Positions 11,251-23,352 of a DNA stretch of 64,000 nucleotides are shown here, in pieces. Made by a program: the position numbers and the translations under genes. The first letter of the stretch is position 1. Every line of letters begins with the position of its first letter. The DNA comes from Cercospora beticola (lineage: Eukaryota > Ascomycota > Dothideomycetes > Mycosphaerellales > Mycosphaerellaceae), in contig NC_088937.1 of the NCBI RefSeq assembly GCF_033473495.1, positions 3,906,001 to 3,970,000 on the forward strand. The letters are read 5' to 3'. The notes under the pieces are model-generated. The model did not search any database. It saw only the letters and a list, made by a program, of their open reading frames with translations, and was not told where the DNA came from.

Positions 11251-11960
11251 CTAGAATCTAGATTCTAAAGCTAGAATCGAGATTCTAAGACTAGATACTA
11301 GATTCTAGTACTAAATTATTATTCTAGAATCTAGACTCTAATACTAGAACTAAGATTCTAAAGCTAGAACTAAAGCTAGAACCGAGATTCCGAGACTAGA
11401 ATCTAGATTTCGAAACTAGATTCTAAATTCTAGTACTTTCTTCTTATACTAGAATCTAGGTTCTTATACTAGAATCTAGGTTCTTATACTAGAATCTAGA
11501 TTCCGAGGCTAGAATCTAGATTCTAAGACTAGATACTAGACTCTAGTACTTAATTATTACTCTAGAATCTAGATCCTAGAGCTAGACTCTAGATTCTAAG
11601 GCTAGAACTAAGATTCCGAGGCTAGAACTAAAGCTAGAACCGAGATTCTAAGACTAGAATCTAGATTTCGAATCTAGATTCTAAATTCTAGTACTTTATT
11701 CTTATACTAGAATTTAGGTTCTAAAGCTAGAACCTAGATTCCGAAGCTAGAATCTAGATTCTAGTACTTTATTATTATACTAGAATTTAGATTCTAAAGT
11801 AAGAATCTAGAATCTAGTCTTAGAATCTAGATTTAGAAGCTAGAATTTATACTTTTAAGCTAGGAATTAGATTTCTTAAGCTAAAACGAGATTCTCGACC
11901 TATAGTAAATATTCTTAGACCTCCTACTACTCTAAGAATCTAGAATTAAAGCTAGGAATC
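11250..11960. repeat. Short-unit tandem repeats (ctagaatctagattc-type)
   Basis: This continues the satellite with shorter degenerate words built on ctagaatctagattct. It includes three consecutive copies of the 20-mer TTCTTATACTAGAATCTAGG at 11,441-11,460, 11,461-11,480 and 11,481-11,500, the last with its final bases changed. Confidence 0.8.
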
Positions 11961-13090
11961 TCGCTAGAGTCTCGACCTAATAAAGAGTAAGTATTTAGTC
12001 GTAGAAGACTTTATTAACTAGCGCTAGACGTAGGCTAGCGCTATCGAGATAGGTCTAGTTAATAAGACTAAAGGTAGTAGTAGTATTATAGATATAAAGA
12101 AGTATATTACTAGAGTAGGCTAGAACGTAGTATAGAATAGGTTTTCGAAGAGAGATCCTAGCGAACTTCGGTTCGTAGACAAGTAACCGATTAAGTTAGA
12201 ATTACTAATTCGCTACTTTCTACGATATAAGTATATAAGGTTTTTATAACGCAAAGATAGTAGTATAATAGTAAGAGGTCGAAGGGGACTATATAATCTA
12301 CTATAAAGAAACAATTAAGTATAAAAGGTATACTTTAGTATTCTATAGATACTCTAGATCTCTAGACGAATTATATAGGTTATATATTAATCTATAAATT
12401 GCGTAACTCGCTCGTAGTTACTAGTTTTATAACTTGCGTAAAACAAATATATAAAGTTAATACGTATTAATATTATACTACTAGTTACGCTCGTATAAGG
12501 AAGGAGGTTATACGATCCTAGAATCTCCTATACTTTTAGGATACTCTATACGTCGAAAGAGATATATATATAGCTAATTATAGATATATACGAGAATCTA
12601 TAGTTAAGTCGGAGCTTCGCCTAGGAGCTACTTAAAGCTAGAACTAAGAAAGCTTTAACTCTATCTCTTAGCGGCTATAGTTATATAGATAATCGAGAGT
12701 CGATAGAACTGCTTTAACGTTCCGTTATAAAATATAAGCGCTACTCTAGACTTATAATCTATACTACTATAACTTAGCGATAAACAAACTACCCTTAGCT
12801 AACTAACGCCTATTAAGCGGACGTTCCGAGATATAGCGTAGGCTAAGAAGGCGCGTAGCGTAATACGACTATTTAAAGCTAAATATACGGTTTTAGAGGG
12901 CTATATATCGCTCGACACGCGGCTGCAGCGGCGTTATTCGCTAAGTTACACCTAGCATACTCTATCGGGTTAATCTTAAAGCACAAACCTAACTACCTAT
13001 AGTATAGCAAGCGACGAGTGCAGACGGACGGCGTCTTATAGCTCTTATTAGATCGATATCGACTGCATGTAAGGCAAAAGCCGAAGCGAC
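11960..13090. repeat. RIP-affected edge of the repeat island
   Basis: RIP-type composition continues and fades between about 12,900 and 13,090, where CA and TG words return. I recognise no gene. The edge lies within about 30-200 bases of the stop codon of the next gene. Confidence 0.7.
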
Positions 13091-13115
13091 CACGATACAT
13101 CAACTCTACCTAGCT

Positions 13116-14549
13116 CTAAGAAGCTATCTGGTTGCCAGCGAGCCTCACAGGCGGCCCCGGTCTAGCACCGCGCCATTCGCCGTCCTTAGCCCTTTCACAG
13201 ACCTCCTGCAACACCTTGCCGGCCCAGTGAAAGTCCTCCTCGTCCAGGTAAACTTGTGCAGAGAGCCTGACCCACCACCTGCCTCCGTGAATCAAAATTG
13301 CCAGAAAGGTATTGTACTCCTCCACTAATACCTTGCTCATCCACTGAGCGATAGCGACAGCGACGGTGTACGTACCCTCAGCATCGTCCTGGAGACTGAG
13401 CGGTAGGGCGACGTTTGAGAAAGCGCAATTTTGTAGCGTGCCCTCGCTGTTCTCCATGACTTCAGTTTCCAGTATTCCAGCTACGATCTGGCCAGCTTTC
13501 CTCGCTAGGAAAATGTAGTATGCCATGATAGCCTCTTCGCCATTCTTTCCGTTCCAGGCCATCCTTGCCCTCCAGTTCAGGGCGGCCCCGACGCAAAGGT
13601 ACGGGTTAGTATCGATTGTGCCAGTGAATTCGAAATTGTTGACGAATTCGCTCTTTTGGCTGGGCGGCAGCGGGCTTACAAGGGCGGTGTTGACTTTTGG
13701 GACGAATCCGTGGCTAGTGGGCAGGCTGGATCGCATCAGAGGCTGATTTTTGACAGGGCAGTAGAAGACAGCACAGCCGCGCGGTACATGCAGCCATTTG
13801 TGCAGGTTCGAAACGTAGAAGTCGGGATTTAGCTCGCCAAGATTGATGGGGATCTGTCCAATGCTGTGGGCGCCGTCAATCAGGCTCAGGATGCCATGCT
13901 CGTGGCAAAGCTTCGTGAGCTGCCCAAAGGGAACGCGGACACCAGGCATGCTGACGATTGTGTCAAACATTGCCAGCTTGGGTGTCTTGCCCGCAGCCTT
14001 AATAGACGAGACTGTGCTCAAGAAAGCCTGCACGAGAGCGGCATCGGAAATGGGATACGTCACTTCCACAGCTTGACCTTGAACAGGCGTCGTTTCTGCC
14101 AGGTACTCGATGGTCTTTTGGCAGGCTCCGTAGATAGTGGACAAATACAGGATGACATCGCCCGGCTGCCAGAGGAGGTTCCGCAAGACGGTGTTGACGC
14201 CGGTGGTGGCATTAGGAACGAAGACTATAGTATCAACGGACGCATTGAGGTAGTCGGCAACGATTTGCCGTGATTCATCAACCTTCTGAGGATACGTGTA
14301 GCGAATGAAACGATCTGGCTGACCCTCGCATTCGTCTTGCAGAGCACGCAGTGTTGTCCGAACAGCACGAGGGTAGGTCCCGAACGAGCCTGTTCGTAAC
14401 AGTTAGTATGGGCCTTCAAAGCAGCATGACAGCAGCATACCGTGATTTAGGTTGCGATAGCCATTCTGCAGAAGAAAATGTTCCGCAGCTTCCTTGCCAA
14501 CGTTGATTGTGGTGGCGGTGTCTGCTGACAGATTGGCGGGAGCAGGCAT
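13116..14549 (-). CDS. PLP-dependent class V aminotransferase-like protein (isopenicillin N epimerase-type)
   Basis: Two exons, 14,549-14,441 and 14,389-13,116, encode 460 aa; the 51-nt intron starts GTATGC and ends AACAG. The N-terminus has the class V substrate-loop sequence NLNHGSFG (about 34-40). The cofactor aspartate lies in SLIDGAHSIGQ (Asp208, His211), and the Schiff-base lysine is Lys234 in SNLHKWLHVPRG. This fold covers cysteine desulfurases, kynureninases and isopenicillin-N-epimerase-like fungal proteins; the HGSFG and HKWL motifs fit the last group. Substrate is unknown, and no penicillin-type genes are nearby. No targeting signal is evident. The 3' end abuts the RIP island, yet the gene looks intact. 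Confidence 0.88.
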
Positions 14550-16974
14550 GTTGTCGATGAAAAGGATGAAGTTCCAATGGCAATGTCTAGATGAGGTCGA
14601 TAGCGTGCTTAGTCATCGCTGTTTTGACTCATCGATTGGTCGCTGTCATAGGGCGTGACGATAGCTCCATTGCTTGACGACGCTACAGGATCGCTTTCCC
14701 ACGGCATGTGTGACCTCAAAGTCCGCCGATGTCCTGCAACGTTGACTGTTTAGCGATAGAGGCTGTGAAACGGTGTGAGAAAGACAGGCGCACAGGGCCC
14801 GGCCGGGATCGCACGTCAGCAGAGAACGACTCATTTCACCCGTCGTTGCTAACTGGATGTTGACTCAGGCCTGATGAGTTCTTTGACACGGTAAAACGAT
14901 GCGCCAGCCTGCCTTTAAAGGGTCGAGCTGCCGTAGTTGAGGTATTCGAAGTAATGTTCTCCTGTACTGTTCATCAAGCGGCGAGGGTAACAGCGTTGCC
15001 GTCAATCGTCCTGCGGCGCCACGGAGAGATGTACCAAGCGGTGCTAGTACAGCGAGAGGTCAAGTCAGCTCTTGGAGCGTCTACTCAGTCGCTGGGGAAC
15101 AAAATTGGCGATTTCGTTCTCTGTGCTGTTGATAGCGAGAGTCAAGTTCAAGTGTCGCAGACCAAATTACACCATCTGACCAGTAGACATCCTCTCCACC
15201 TCCTATCTCGCGTGGGGATGAAGGAAACTTAGAAGCGAGTTATGGAATAGGCCACGCGTAGTTCGCGCCGAAGACTTGTTGTTGAAACGCTAGGACAAGG
15301 TAGCTGTTCGAGGTCGCGATTTTGGCGTCGAGGCTGCAATAGGACGTGAGAACTCTAGTTTACCTGTCCGCAAGCTGCCACAGATCCGGAGCATCGTGTC
15401 ATGGCGCCGAGTTGCCTTCCCGAGGTTTGAATGGAGGAAACAGTACGAGATGTGTTTCATTTGCGGCTCCAACGTGGCAATATCGAAGGCACATGCAGTA
15501 GGCACTAGCGACGAAGAGGTCAGAGCCGCAGATCTCGCGCAGACTCTTCGAGCGGGGGTTCCAGAGGCCCACTGGAATGGCGAAAGGCGTGAGGCTTCAG
15601 TAAGTCCCGTAGTCAAAAGGTAGCTAGCAGTATTGGGCAGCCCTGGCGCACTTCTCCTCTGCAAGCTAGCAAAAGGGCCAAACTGTATACAGCTTGAGCT
15701 GGAGACACACATGCGGGTCATTTGCCGAATTCCATGCCGCACCGTGTCGAAGGACATGGCATCATGCTACTTTGGTGCACGTGCGCACGTGGACACGCCG
15801 CTCTGCTGCAGTCTTCTGGTCTATCTTGGCGAGCGAATGCAGGCATGGCTGATTTGACCTAGATAACCTCGTTCACCAAACCTTGCGAAGGAGAACGGAA
15901 AAGTGGAACACAATGAGCGTCCATCCACGTGTGACGGACAGTGTTCCGACCAGGCGTTGCAAGGTTTTCGCATTCGTAAGAGAGAGACGCGAAGAACAAT
16001 CGCAAGATGCCAGATGCCGTTGTCCTTACAGAAACGAACTTGGGGGCGGATTGTGCTGTGGCCTACTGGACAGGCTCTCCGGGCGGACGAGATCCACCGC
16101 AGCTGAATGTTATTGAAGACGAATAGCCGCCAATGGCATGCGTTGAGGTATCAATGGCTCGTCGATTGATTTCTAGTCTGCACGCTCGAGGTACTGTACA
16201 TCGCGCCTGTGACCCCAGCGAGAATAGAGTTCGGCGGACGAGATCGCAGGCCAGACTTCCGTCGTCTCCAGTTGCTTTCATACTGACGTGGCGCGGGTGG
16301 CCGGCCTCCAAAGCCCATATCGTCGAAAAATTCGTGGAGGCGCCTCGCATATGTCCAGCCGAGGTGACATCAATACGCGGCCGCGGTCTTGATAAGATCA
16401 CATACACCGGGAGCGATCAATGACCAGCGATGAAGGGCCAATCGAGATTGGCTGCCGACTAATTTTCTTCCGGCAAGAGTGAGCCGAGAAGCTCGTCCAC
16501 TACGCGGAACCAAACGTTCTCCAGTTGATGTTACGCTTCACTAAGAATCCAGCGTGCTGAACAGCGTATCGCCAAATCACACGGCAGTCTACAGCCAGAG
16601 CACAGTGCTCGCAGGGTGCCAATGTGGCGTAAGGGCCTCCAGGTGTCCACGTTGACTGCGCGAGCGACGCGGGGTCCACGAGACCTATTGGATTCTGCGG
16701 ACGGTGTCGCGAGGGAGCAGCGGCCAAAATCGGCCACCAAGCGGCAAACCGTCGAGAGCCGGCGGCCCGGTGGCGGAAGCAGCCTCTGAGTAGTACTGCC
16801 GTGTACTGCCAGAGGCCTAGTAGCAGGTGCGCTGCACGAGACGTGCGCAATCGACGAGACTGACCGGCGTCAGACTTTCGTCCGACCTTCAGTCTCCCGT
16901 AGGTCCAATCGAGACGTGCGAGCGCATTAAGGCCGGTAGACGGCGCGAGCCTGCAGGACACTTCGAATCGGTTA
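14550..16974. other. Gene-poor stretch between RIP blocks
   Basis: Base composition is normal and open frames stay under about 155 codons, with no family resemblance on either strand and no convincing splice-joined model. I see no supported gene. The first few hundred bases presumably hold the promoter of the aminotransferase-like gene. Confidence 0.5.
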
Positions 16975-18530
16975 TAAAGAGGTCGGTTAGGTGAAGAGTT
17001 CGAGGAGTAGAGGCTGCGCTGCTAGAAGAGACGAGTCGAATCGCGCTACGTATAGCGTTGCTAAGCTAAGAAGTTAAGACGCTGTACTCTAACGGCTATT
17101 AGTAACCTTTATAGTCGTAGTACCGACGTCTCTTCCTACGACGTTAGGGCAAGAAGCGCTCTATTATACTCTAGAAACTAGTATATTCTAGAAACGTAGT
17201 ATAGATATCTCTAGAGAGAAGGAATAGGCCTATTCTATAGCTAGAGGAAGTATAGACTCTCCGTATATAGAGTAGCCTATTTCTAGAATAGGCCTATTCT
17301 AAAACTCTATCTAGGTAGGGAGATCTAGATTATTTCTTAAAATTCTACGAATTATAAAGTATCTCTAGAAACTTCTAATAGTCTTAGACGTTCGGTCGCT
17401 TAAACTACTATAGGCTATATTTATTATCTAAAACTACCGACGACTACTATCTCTTTTCGCCTAGAACTAATAGTTTTTAAAAGTAGGAGCTCTAGCTAGA
17501 GTTATAATCGAGCTCTAAATATATAAGCTAGTAGGTCCTCTATAGTATAAATATAGTACTTTATTAAATTATATTCTCGTAGATACTCGTCGAATAGATA
17601 TAATATAGTAGAAGTAGAAGTAATAAGTAGGAACTAACCGAGTTAATTATATTAGTTAGTTATAGGTTATATCTTACTTCTAAGATAGGTATTAGCTAGG
17701 TTATATAACCTAGTATTATATAATCTATATTACTTAATCCTAATCTCTAAAGTATCTCTTAGAATATCTAACTAGACTATATTTTCTAATATACTTTACT
17801 ATAGAGAGTTACTTATAATAGATTAAAATTCTATAGCTTATTAAGTATTTATATTACTCCGCTAGAGTCTATATACGTAAGCTTCGTACTAACTATATAC
17901 TACTCTATATATCGTTTCCGAAAGCTTTAGTAAGATCTATATCGAGTTTATATTTATAGTATCTAGAGTAGAATTAGGCCCGTTTTCCTTACGCTAGTAG
18001 TACTTTACTATATTTTATAATAACTACTTTATATTAATAGTCTTTAAAATAGAAGAGGCTCTATTCTATATAGATAGGATCCGTCTCCTTAGTCTTATAG
18101 TCTATAATTAGCTTATCTAGTAATAATAACCGGCGTAGTACTATTATCTATATTATTAATATATTTACTAATAGAATTAGTAAGCCTAAAGTAACTATAC
18201 TCGCTACTTTATATCCTATTTAATATAGTATCGAAGCGAGTAGTAGTAGTAAAGATAGTAATAATAGACTTAGTCCCGTCGGCTTACTTTTAAGCTCTTT
18301 AGTAAGCTAAATACTCTAGCGTCGATACCTACTAGAGACTTAACTATACTAGGCCTTACGCCTACTATTAGTAGAAAAGAGAAGACTATAAGGCAACCGG
18401 TTAACTTAATACGATAGAGTAAATAAGCAACAATACTATCGCTAGTATATAGTCTGCCGGCGTAGGCTCCTAATTATTAGCCTCCTTAGACTACTCGAAA
18501 AATATATAGCATAGCGGCGCCCTCGGAGTG
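16975..18530. repeat. Second RIP-mutated AT-rich block
   Basis: It has the same CpA/TpG-depleted, TA-rich texture as the first island (for example 17,521-17,940) and sharp edges near 16,980 and 18,530. No protein motif is recognisable. It is probably a separate transposon copy, about 1.55 kb as now visible. Confidence 0.75.
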
Positions 18531-18619
18531 TGCTATTTAGTAATAGGGCATGTTCTATATTGCTATCGGAACTAATGCCGTCGCAAGTGCGTAGCGCTCG
18601 CGCCCGAAGTAACAACTCG

Positions 18620-18641
18620 TGTCGCGTCGCGTCGCGTCGTT
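18620..18641. repeat. (GTCGC)4 microsatellite
   Basis: Four consecutive GTCGC-type pentamers (the last GTCGT) occur just outside the second RIP block. It is a simple repeat with no assigned role. Confidence 0.7.
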
Positions 18642-19739
18642 ATGTCGCGTTCGAAAGTGCCTGCCTAATTAACGGATCAAGGCAGAAGGTGCTACCAGAG
18701 CTCGAAGTTCAACTAAGCGATCTCCACGCCCACAACCTGCATTGTGTTTTCGAAGACAACCACCTCTGCTGAGATCCTGCCACTCCCACTGCGCTTCCAA
18801 AGCAGCCCCGATATAGCCTCTTCAGAGCTTCCGGACGACGACTTAGTTCAATACAATCACTTCATGCAGTTGGCGAAGCGACTTGAAAGTCAGTTGCGTT
18901 GCAGGCTCGGTGAGCCCAGTGCTCAAACGACAAGATAGGAGCTTGCTGACCAGCTGCAACGCGCTGAGACATCGCCATCTCCTCAATCTCGCGCTTCGGG
19001 TCTCGCGGAGTCGCTCGACGATTAGTCTCGTTCTGCACAAGGCACTCATGACGACCGAGACACTCTCCGCATTCTTACTCGATCCAATTGTGTCCAGTCC
19101 GGCACTTGCGATCGCAAGAGCAGCACAGCCCTTGCGTCCTAGAGCCTTTTTAAGGTGCAAAGGACGACCACTGCTGCGCACGTCACAGAGAGAACACCAG
19201 GCTTGCTCGGTCTTGGAAACAGCTGCTCTCCTAATCAAGGCCAATTCACGCCCGTCAGCACCCGCTCTGCCGATCATGATACAATCTGTGTGTTCTTGCA
19301 GATAAATTAGAGGGCGGTGTGGCGAGCGAGGACATGTAGGTGAGAGAAGAGGCGTAGATACAGCCCGCGCGAAATTCAGGCTTGAAAACATCTGATTGCT
19401 GGGTCAGGCCTGCGCATCTAGAAGAGGCCCTGTTTTCTCATTGGAGTACTGTTGCATGTTTCATCACGGAGTGCGTAGACAGGCATTGTCAAAATTATGG
19501 TCATGCCTCGCATTGAAGCACCTTTGCCCGCGTGCTTGATCAAAGAAAGGGCTACCGGTTTGCACCCAGTGTACCTAGACTTTCTCTATATGTCCCACAG
19601 CTTTTGTTGGAGGAACAGGCCTGTTAGAGTATAGCTCAACTCTCAAGGGAGGCCTCCTTGACTTCATGGCAATCTCACCTCAGTCTTCGATCTCCATAGC
19701 CCTGTTCAAGACATAGAAGTAAGCCGCGAGTTCAGATTG
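18642..19739. other. No gene recognised
   Basis: Open frames of up to 182 codons overlap on opposite strands. They lack family resemblance and look like chance frames or decayed sequence. Confidence 0.4.
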
Positions 19740-20156
19740 CTACTCCGCGCTGGAGTCTGGGCTTTCAAGCGTCTTGCGAAGATCATCCTTCTCTTCTTTG
19801 ACCGCCTTCGCCAAAATCTCGATCTCGCCTTGTAAACCCTCCATCTCGGACTTCTGCTCTGCTATAGTCTTCAGAGAGGCCTTCGTCTCCGCCCTGAGGC
19901 TTAGCACTGTCTGATTCAGGCCTTCTCTCTCCTGGCTGGTCTTCTCTGAGCTGGTGCAGGCCTTCTCCAAGCTGGAGCAGGCCTGTTCTCGCTCGGCCGT
20001 AAGTCGAGAAATGTCTGGTTTGAGCTTTTTCGCTCGGATCTGGTCGCTCTCGATGTCTTTGGTAAGCTCAACAGATTTGCGATCCAGCACAGTGACCTCT
20101 TTTTCGTGCTCTGCGACTACCTCCCAAGTTAGGCGCGTGCCTTCGCTCGTTCCTAC
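19740..20156 (-). pseudogene. Coiled-coil protein fragment
   Basis: An open minus-strand frame of about 138 codons, bounded upstream by a TAG near 20,157, contains no ATG near its start. Its composition is strongly coiled-coil: EKACTSSEKTSQERE, then repeated K/E/L heptads with AEQKSEMEGLQGEIEIL near the end. It ends at a TAG at 19,740-19,742. No family can be named. It may be the last exon of a gene or a relic of one. Confidence 0.35.
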
Positions 20157-20289
20157 CTAGGCAGTGGTAGTCAGAGTTGGTGCCTTAGGTTTAGTTGCTC
20201 TCGCGAAGCGCCTGATGCCATACCGTGCCGAGGAGTTACTTTGTACGTTCGGCAATACTGCTTTGCCGACGATATAGCACTACTACAAC

Positions 20290-20592
20290 GTTAATCGAAC
20301 AAAGTCGAGATGCTCGGTTCTAGGTATTTTAACGAAGAATCTGGATATGTATATTTTATATATACGCAGGCAAAAGTGTAGGCTAGAAAACTTGCCTAGT
20401 ACTCGTTTACGGGTGCACTCGGTAAACAACGGAGATACTTACGATAGCGACATTTTCGAGGATAACGAATAACGTTACGACATATGCGACAAACTCGAGA
20501 TGCTTGGTTCTAGAGAATATAACGGCGATTCCGAATATCTAGAAATCGTGTTCGTAGGTGCGGAGTTACAGGCTAGAAAACCTGCAAACTGC
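20290..20592 (+). repeat. Degenerate tandem duplication of a coding-like unit
   Basis: Two copies about 187 bases apart share the order gagatgcTcggttctag, a variable A/T-rich part, then ggctagaaaaCctgc (20,309 to about 20,397, and 20,495 to about 20,584). Read on the plus strand both give EMLGSR followed by a Tyr/Asn/Ser-rich stretch and then ARK. The right copy is open and the left copy is broken by TAG. Confidence 0.5.
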
Positions 20593-20847
20593 GTTCTAGT
20601 CGGCTTGTCGTAGTGTACGATCCGGCTGTTTAGCGCGGTTTGGCATCAGACCCGCTCCGCGGAAAGTAGTCACTTCCACGACAAGAACACCTCTAAACAC
20701 GGCAGCTACGTTGGTCTGACTTGGGAGGTAGCTCTGCGATAGTGGGCGCTGTGCTTTGCTTCAATTCGGCACGCTAGTGCTGAATGTCTTGCTTCGCGTC
20801 CTGCATTATTATTGCTCTGGCCACCTATTCAAGAACAGGCTTCAGTC

Positions 20848-22972
20848 TCATGGGAGTCGTTCAAGCTCGAAAGTTTGAAGAGCGGCGTACAAGTTGGTGC
20901 ATTCGAGTTCTCGTCTTGCTGAAAGGCGGACACAGGCGCCCTCTGCATTAGCGCCAATCTTTGCGCTACATTGTTTGCCGCCATCTAGTTCAATTCTTTC
21001 TACGAAAGCCAGAGCCACGACACGTCCAGCTTCAGCGACGAGGCTGATTCTTACTCCCGGTCTCCGTCGCAGTGCCCAAAACGCCCAGCAAGGAGCGCGC
21101 GCGCCCGCCGCACGTTCTGTTCCAAGGAGAAGAGGAACAAGCTCCGTCTGTTGATGATGCAGATGCTGATGACAAGAAAGAGCTTCCATCCGAAGAAGGC
21201 CCCTCGCCGAAGGCGCAAATGCTGCAGATCAAGCTGATCAAGCCGTCTGCACCATCAGCTCCGGCTGTTCTGTGAAGCAGGCCCGTCCAGATGGTAGATT
21301 CGCATTGAGGCTCACCAAAAGAATGTTACCATTTGCAAAAACTCGCAAAACTAAGCCGAAAGGAAGTGTCCAATCTTGAACGAGCGCAATCGTGGCAGTT
21401 CACCGGGGCTGAGAAGAAGCGGAAGAGGCTTGTTCTTCAGATCGAGCATAGCGGCGAGGATGTACATGGAGTTGCTTCCGGTGGCAGTGTCTACGAGCAA
21501 GGTCACGATCAAGAATGGATATCTCGCTCCTCGCATGGTGATAATGACATGCCGTATCCGTCGAGAGAGCCGCCTCAGCCGCCTCGATCTCGGACAATTG
21601 CAGCCAACATGCGTGAGAGCATTCCACACACTGAACGCGCTTCATCGTTTGAAGGAAGAACTCGCCTCTGTTGGTGGGCGGTCAACAAAGGCACTCGATA
21701 GACAAACCTTTTCCCTTGTACGCAACACGTCTACGGAGGAACGGCATAGACACAACTTGCCTGATGGAGCCGACGAACAGGCATACTCTGCTTCCTCGCG
21801 CAAGAGGATTGCAGAGGCGAGGCATGGGCAGATCCTGCGCGATAAGGCCGTTGAAAACGAGCCGAGTGAAGCACGCGTGGGCCAACCAGGTTACACCCGC
21901 AGAGGATGGTCACCGCCGGCTGCTCAGCATTTCTCCTCTTCTCTATCGGTCAAATCGTTCTCTTCTCTGTCTTCGCCCGCAAACGCTCTGCAACCACACA
22001 TCGACGATCTCTGCTCGACACTATTACAACCGGGCCGACCAATGTCGATCAGGTTCGAGCTGCAATGGCAGAGCTCGGCCAGCATGTCGTTCGCAACGAT
22101 GTGAAGCTTTTGCCCACGGTTGACGATACCAAGCAGAACCTTCTACAATCGAACGGTATATTTCTAACCATTTAACCCTCGCCATGCTGCTAACAACTAC
22201 TAAGCCTACATGTTGCTAGTTTCGGGCCATCTAGAGATTGCCATGACGGCCATCCATGGCAGCTGGACAAAGTCTAGCGGAACCCCTCAGTCCGTAAAGT
22301 TCTCCGTAAACTACGCCATCGTGATAAAGAACTTCGACGCCCCTTCATCTATCTCAACGAGGTGCGTGACAACGAAGGCAACGCTCTTCCCGCGAACGAG
22401 TTTTCTCGAGCCATCGAGACGGCGGAGAAGTACCTCTTTAGCAATGACAGGCAGATGGTGGGGTCCATCGACTCATGAATGCGCCAAGTTTCGTCGCAGC
22501 ACAACGCGACTAGAGCGAGCACAGGCGTTTTTCCACGATTTCCATGCTCGTCCGAAGACAATTAGAGTGAGATCGGCGCTCACTGATCGAGATTGGCCAA
22601 TATCACTAAACGCCTCAAATGCCATGCCACACATTATGGCTTCAACTTTTTGATGTTTCCCGAAGCGATTCTCGGCCGACAGTGCTCGGACAAGTATGGC
22701 ATCCACTAAGTCGTCGTGTACTCATGTATCGACCAGTACAACGTGGCTATATCCGAGATCATCTTCGCCTGCTTGACCGAGGGTTGCAAGTATCAGCGTG
22801 GAATATGGATACGAATACTCGAGAAGGCAAAGATCTGAGCTTTCGATCAACAAATGAGAAGGAGCGTAGAGGGCCTTTAATTGTCAGCAAGGAGGAACTC
22901 GAACAGGTCGAGAAGGAATACGCCAGGGCGAGGCACTATTCACATTGCCAAATTCGCCAAGTCGAATGCTAG
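20848..22972 (+). pseudogene. Decayed coding region of unknown family
   Basis: Several plus-strand stretches look like former exons but shift frame and carry stops. One lies near 21,072-21,275. Another, near 22,010-22,175, includes NVDQVRAAMAELGQHVVRND. Another, near 22,340-22,475, includes YLNEVRDNEGNALPANEF and AIETAEKYLFSND. Near 22,596-22,830 is EIIFACLTEGCKYQRG, and near 22,860-22,940 is LIVSKEELEQVEKEYARARH in another frame. I do not recognise a family and cannot join the pieces by splice sites, so decay is more likely than a spliced gene. Confidence 0.35.
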
Positions 22973-23352
22973 CTCCCTCTTATCCGATTTTTGGAGCGGC
23001 TCTGAGCTTCCCAGGTGCATACGATGAGAATCGAGCCAGATCTGATTGCCAGAGGCGCATGTTGACACCGAGTCTCTGCAAAATCGTCGTTGGGTGCTCC
23101 AGCTCTTATCTCGCTCTCCTTGCGTTGTGGCATGTCCAATTCTTGGAGCCCGCATTCCGAGGAGCAACGAGTGAAGGCCACATCGCCGTGGCTGAGCGCT
23201 CTCTCAATCTTAATGGTACTCGAGCCGCTGTAGATAGAGAGACGAACCCAGACCCCAAGCTCGTCTGGGAGGAGACCAAAATCGCCAAGCCGGGCGGGCC
23301 CGCCGAGCTTCACGCCGATGAACGCAGCCGCTCCCCATCACCGAAGACAGCG

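Noticed and set aside
10340..11960. CRISPR-like repeat array
   Set aside because: The host is eukaryotic, the units are degenerate hairpins, and spacers are themselves repeats.
13116..14549. Penicillin-type biosynthetic cluster around the epimerase-like gene
   Set aside because: No ACV synthetase or isopenicillin N synthase is in the window, and the family resemblance alone does not indicate that pathway.
15290..15757. 155-codon minus-strand frame
   Set aside because: It is overlapped by plus-strand frames of similar quality and has no recognisable motif.
22945..23352. N-terminal extension of the Zn2Cys6 regulator
   Set aside because: The frame is open upstream but starts at a non-ATG codon and overlaps the decayed region; the zinc cluster follows the ATG at 23,353 closely, as is usual.
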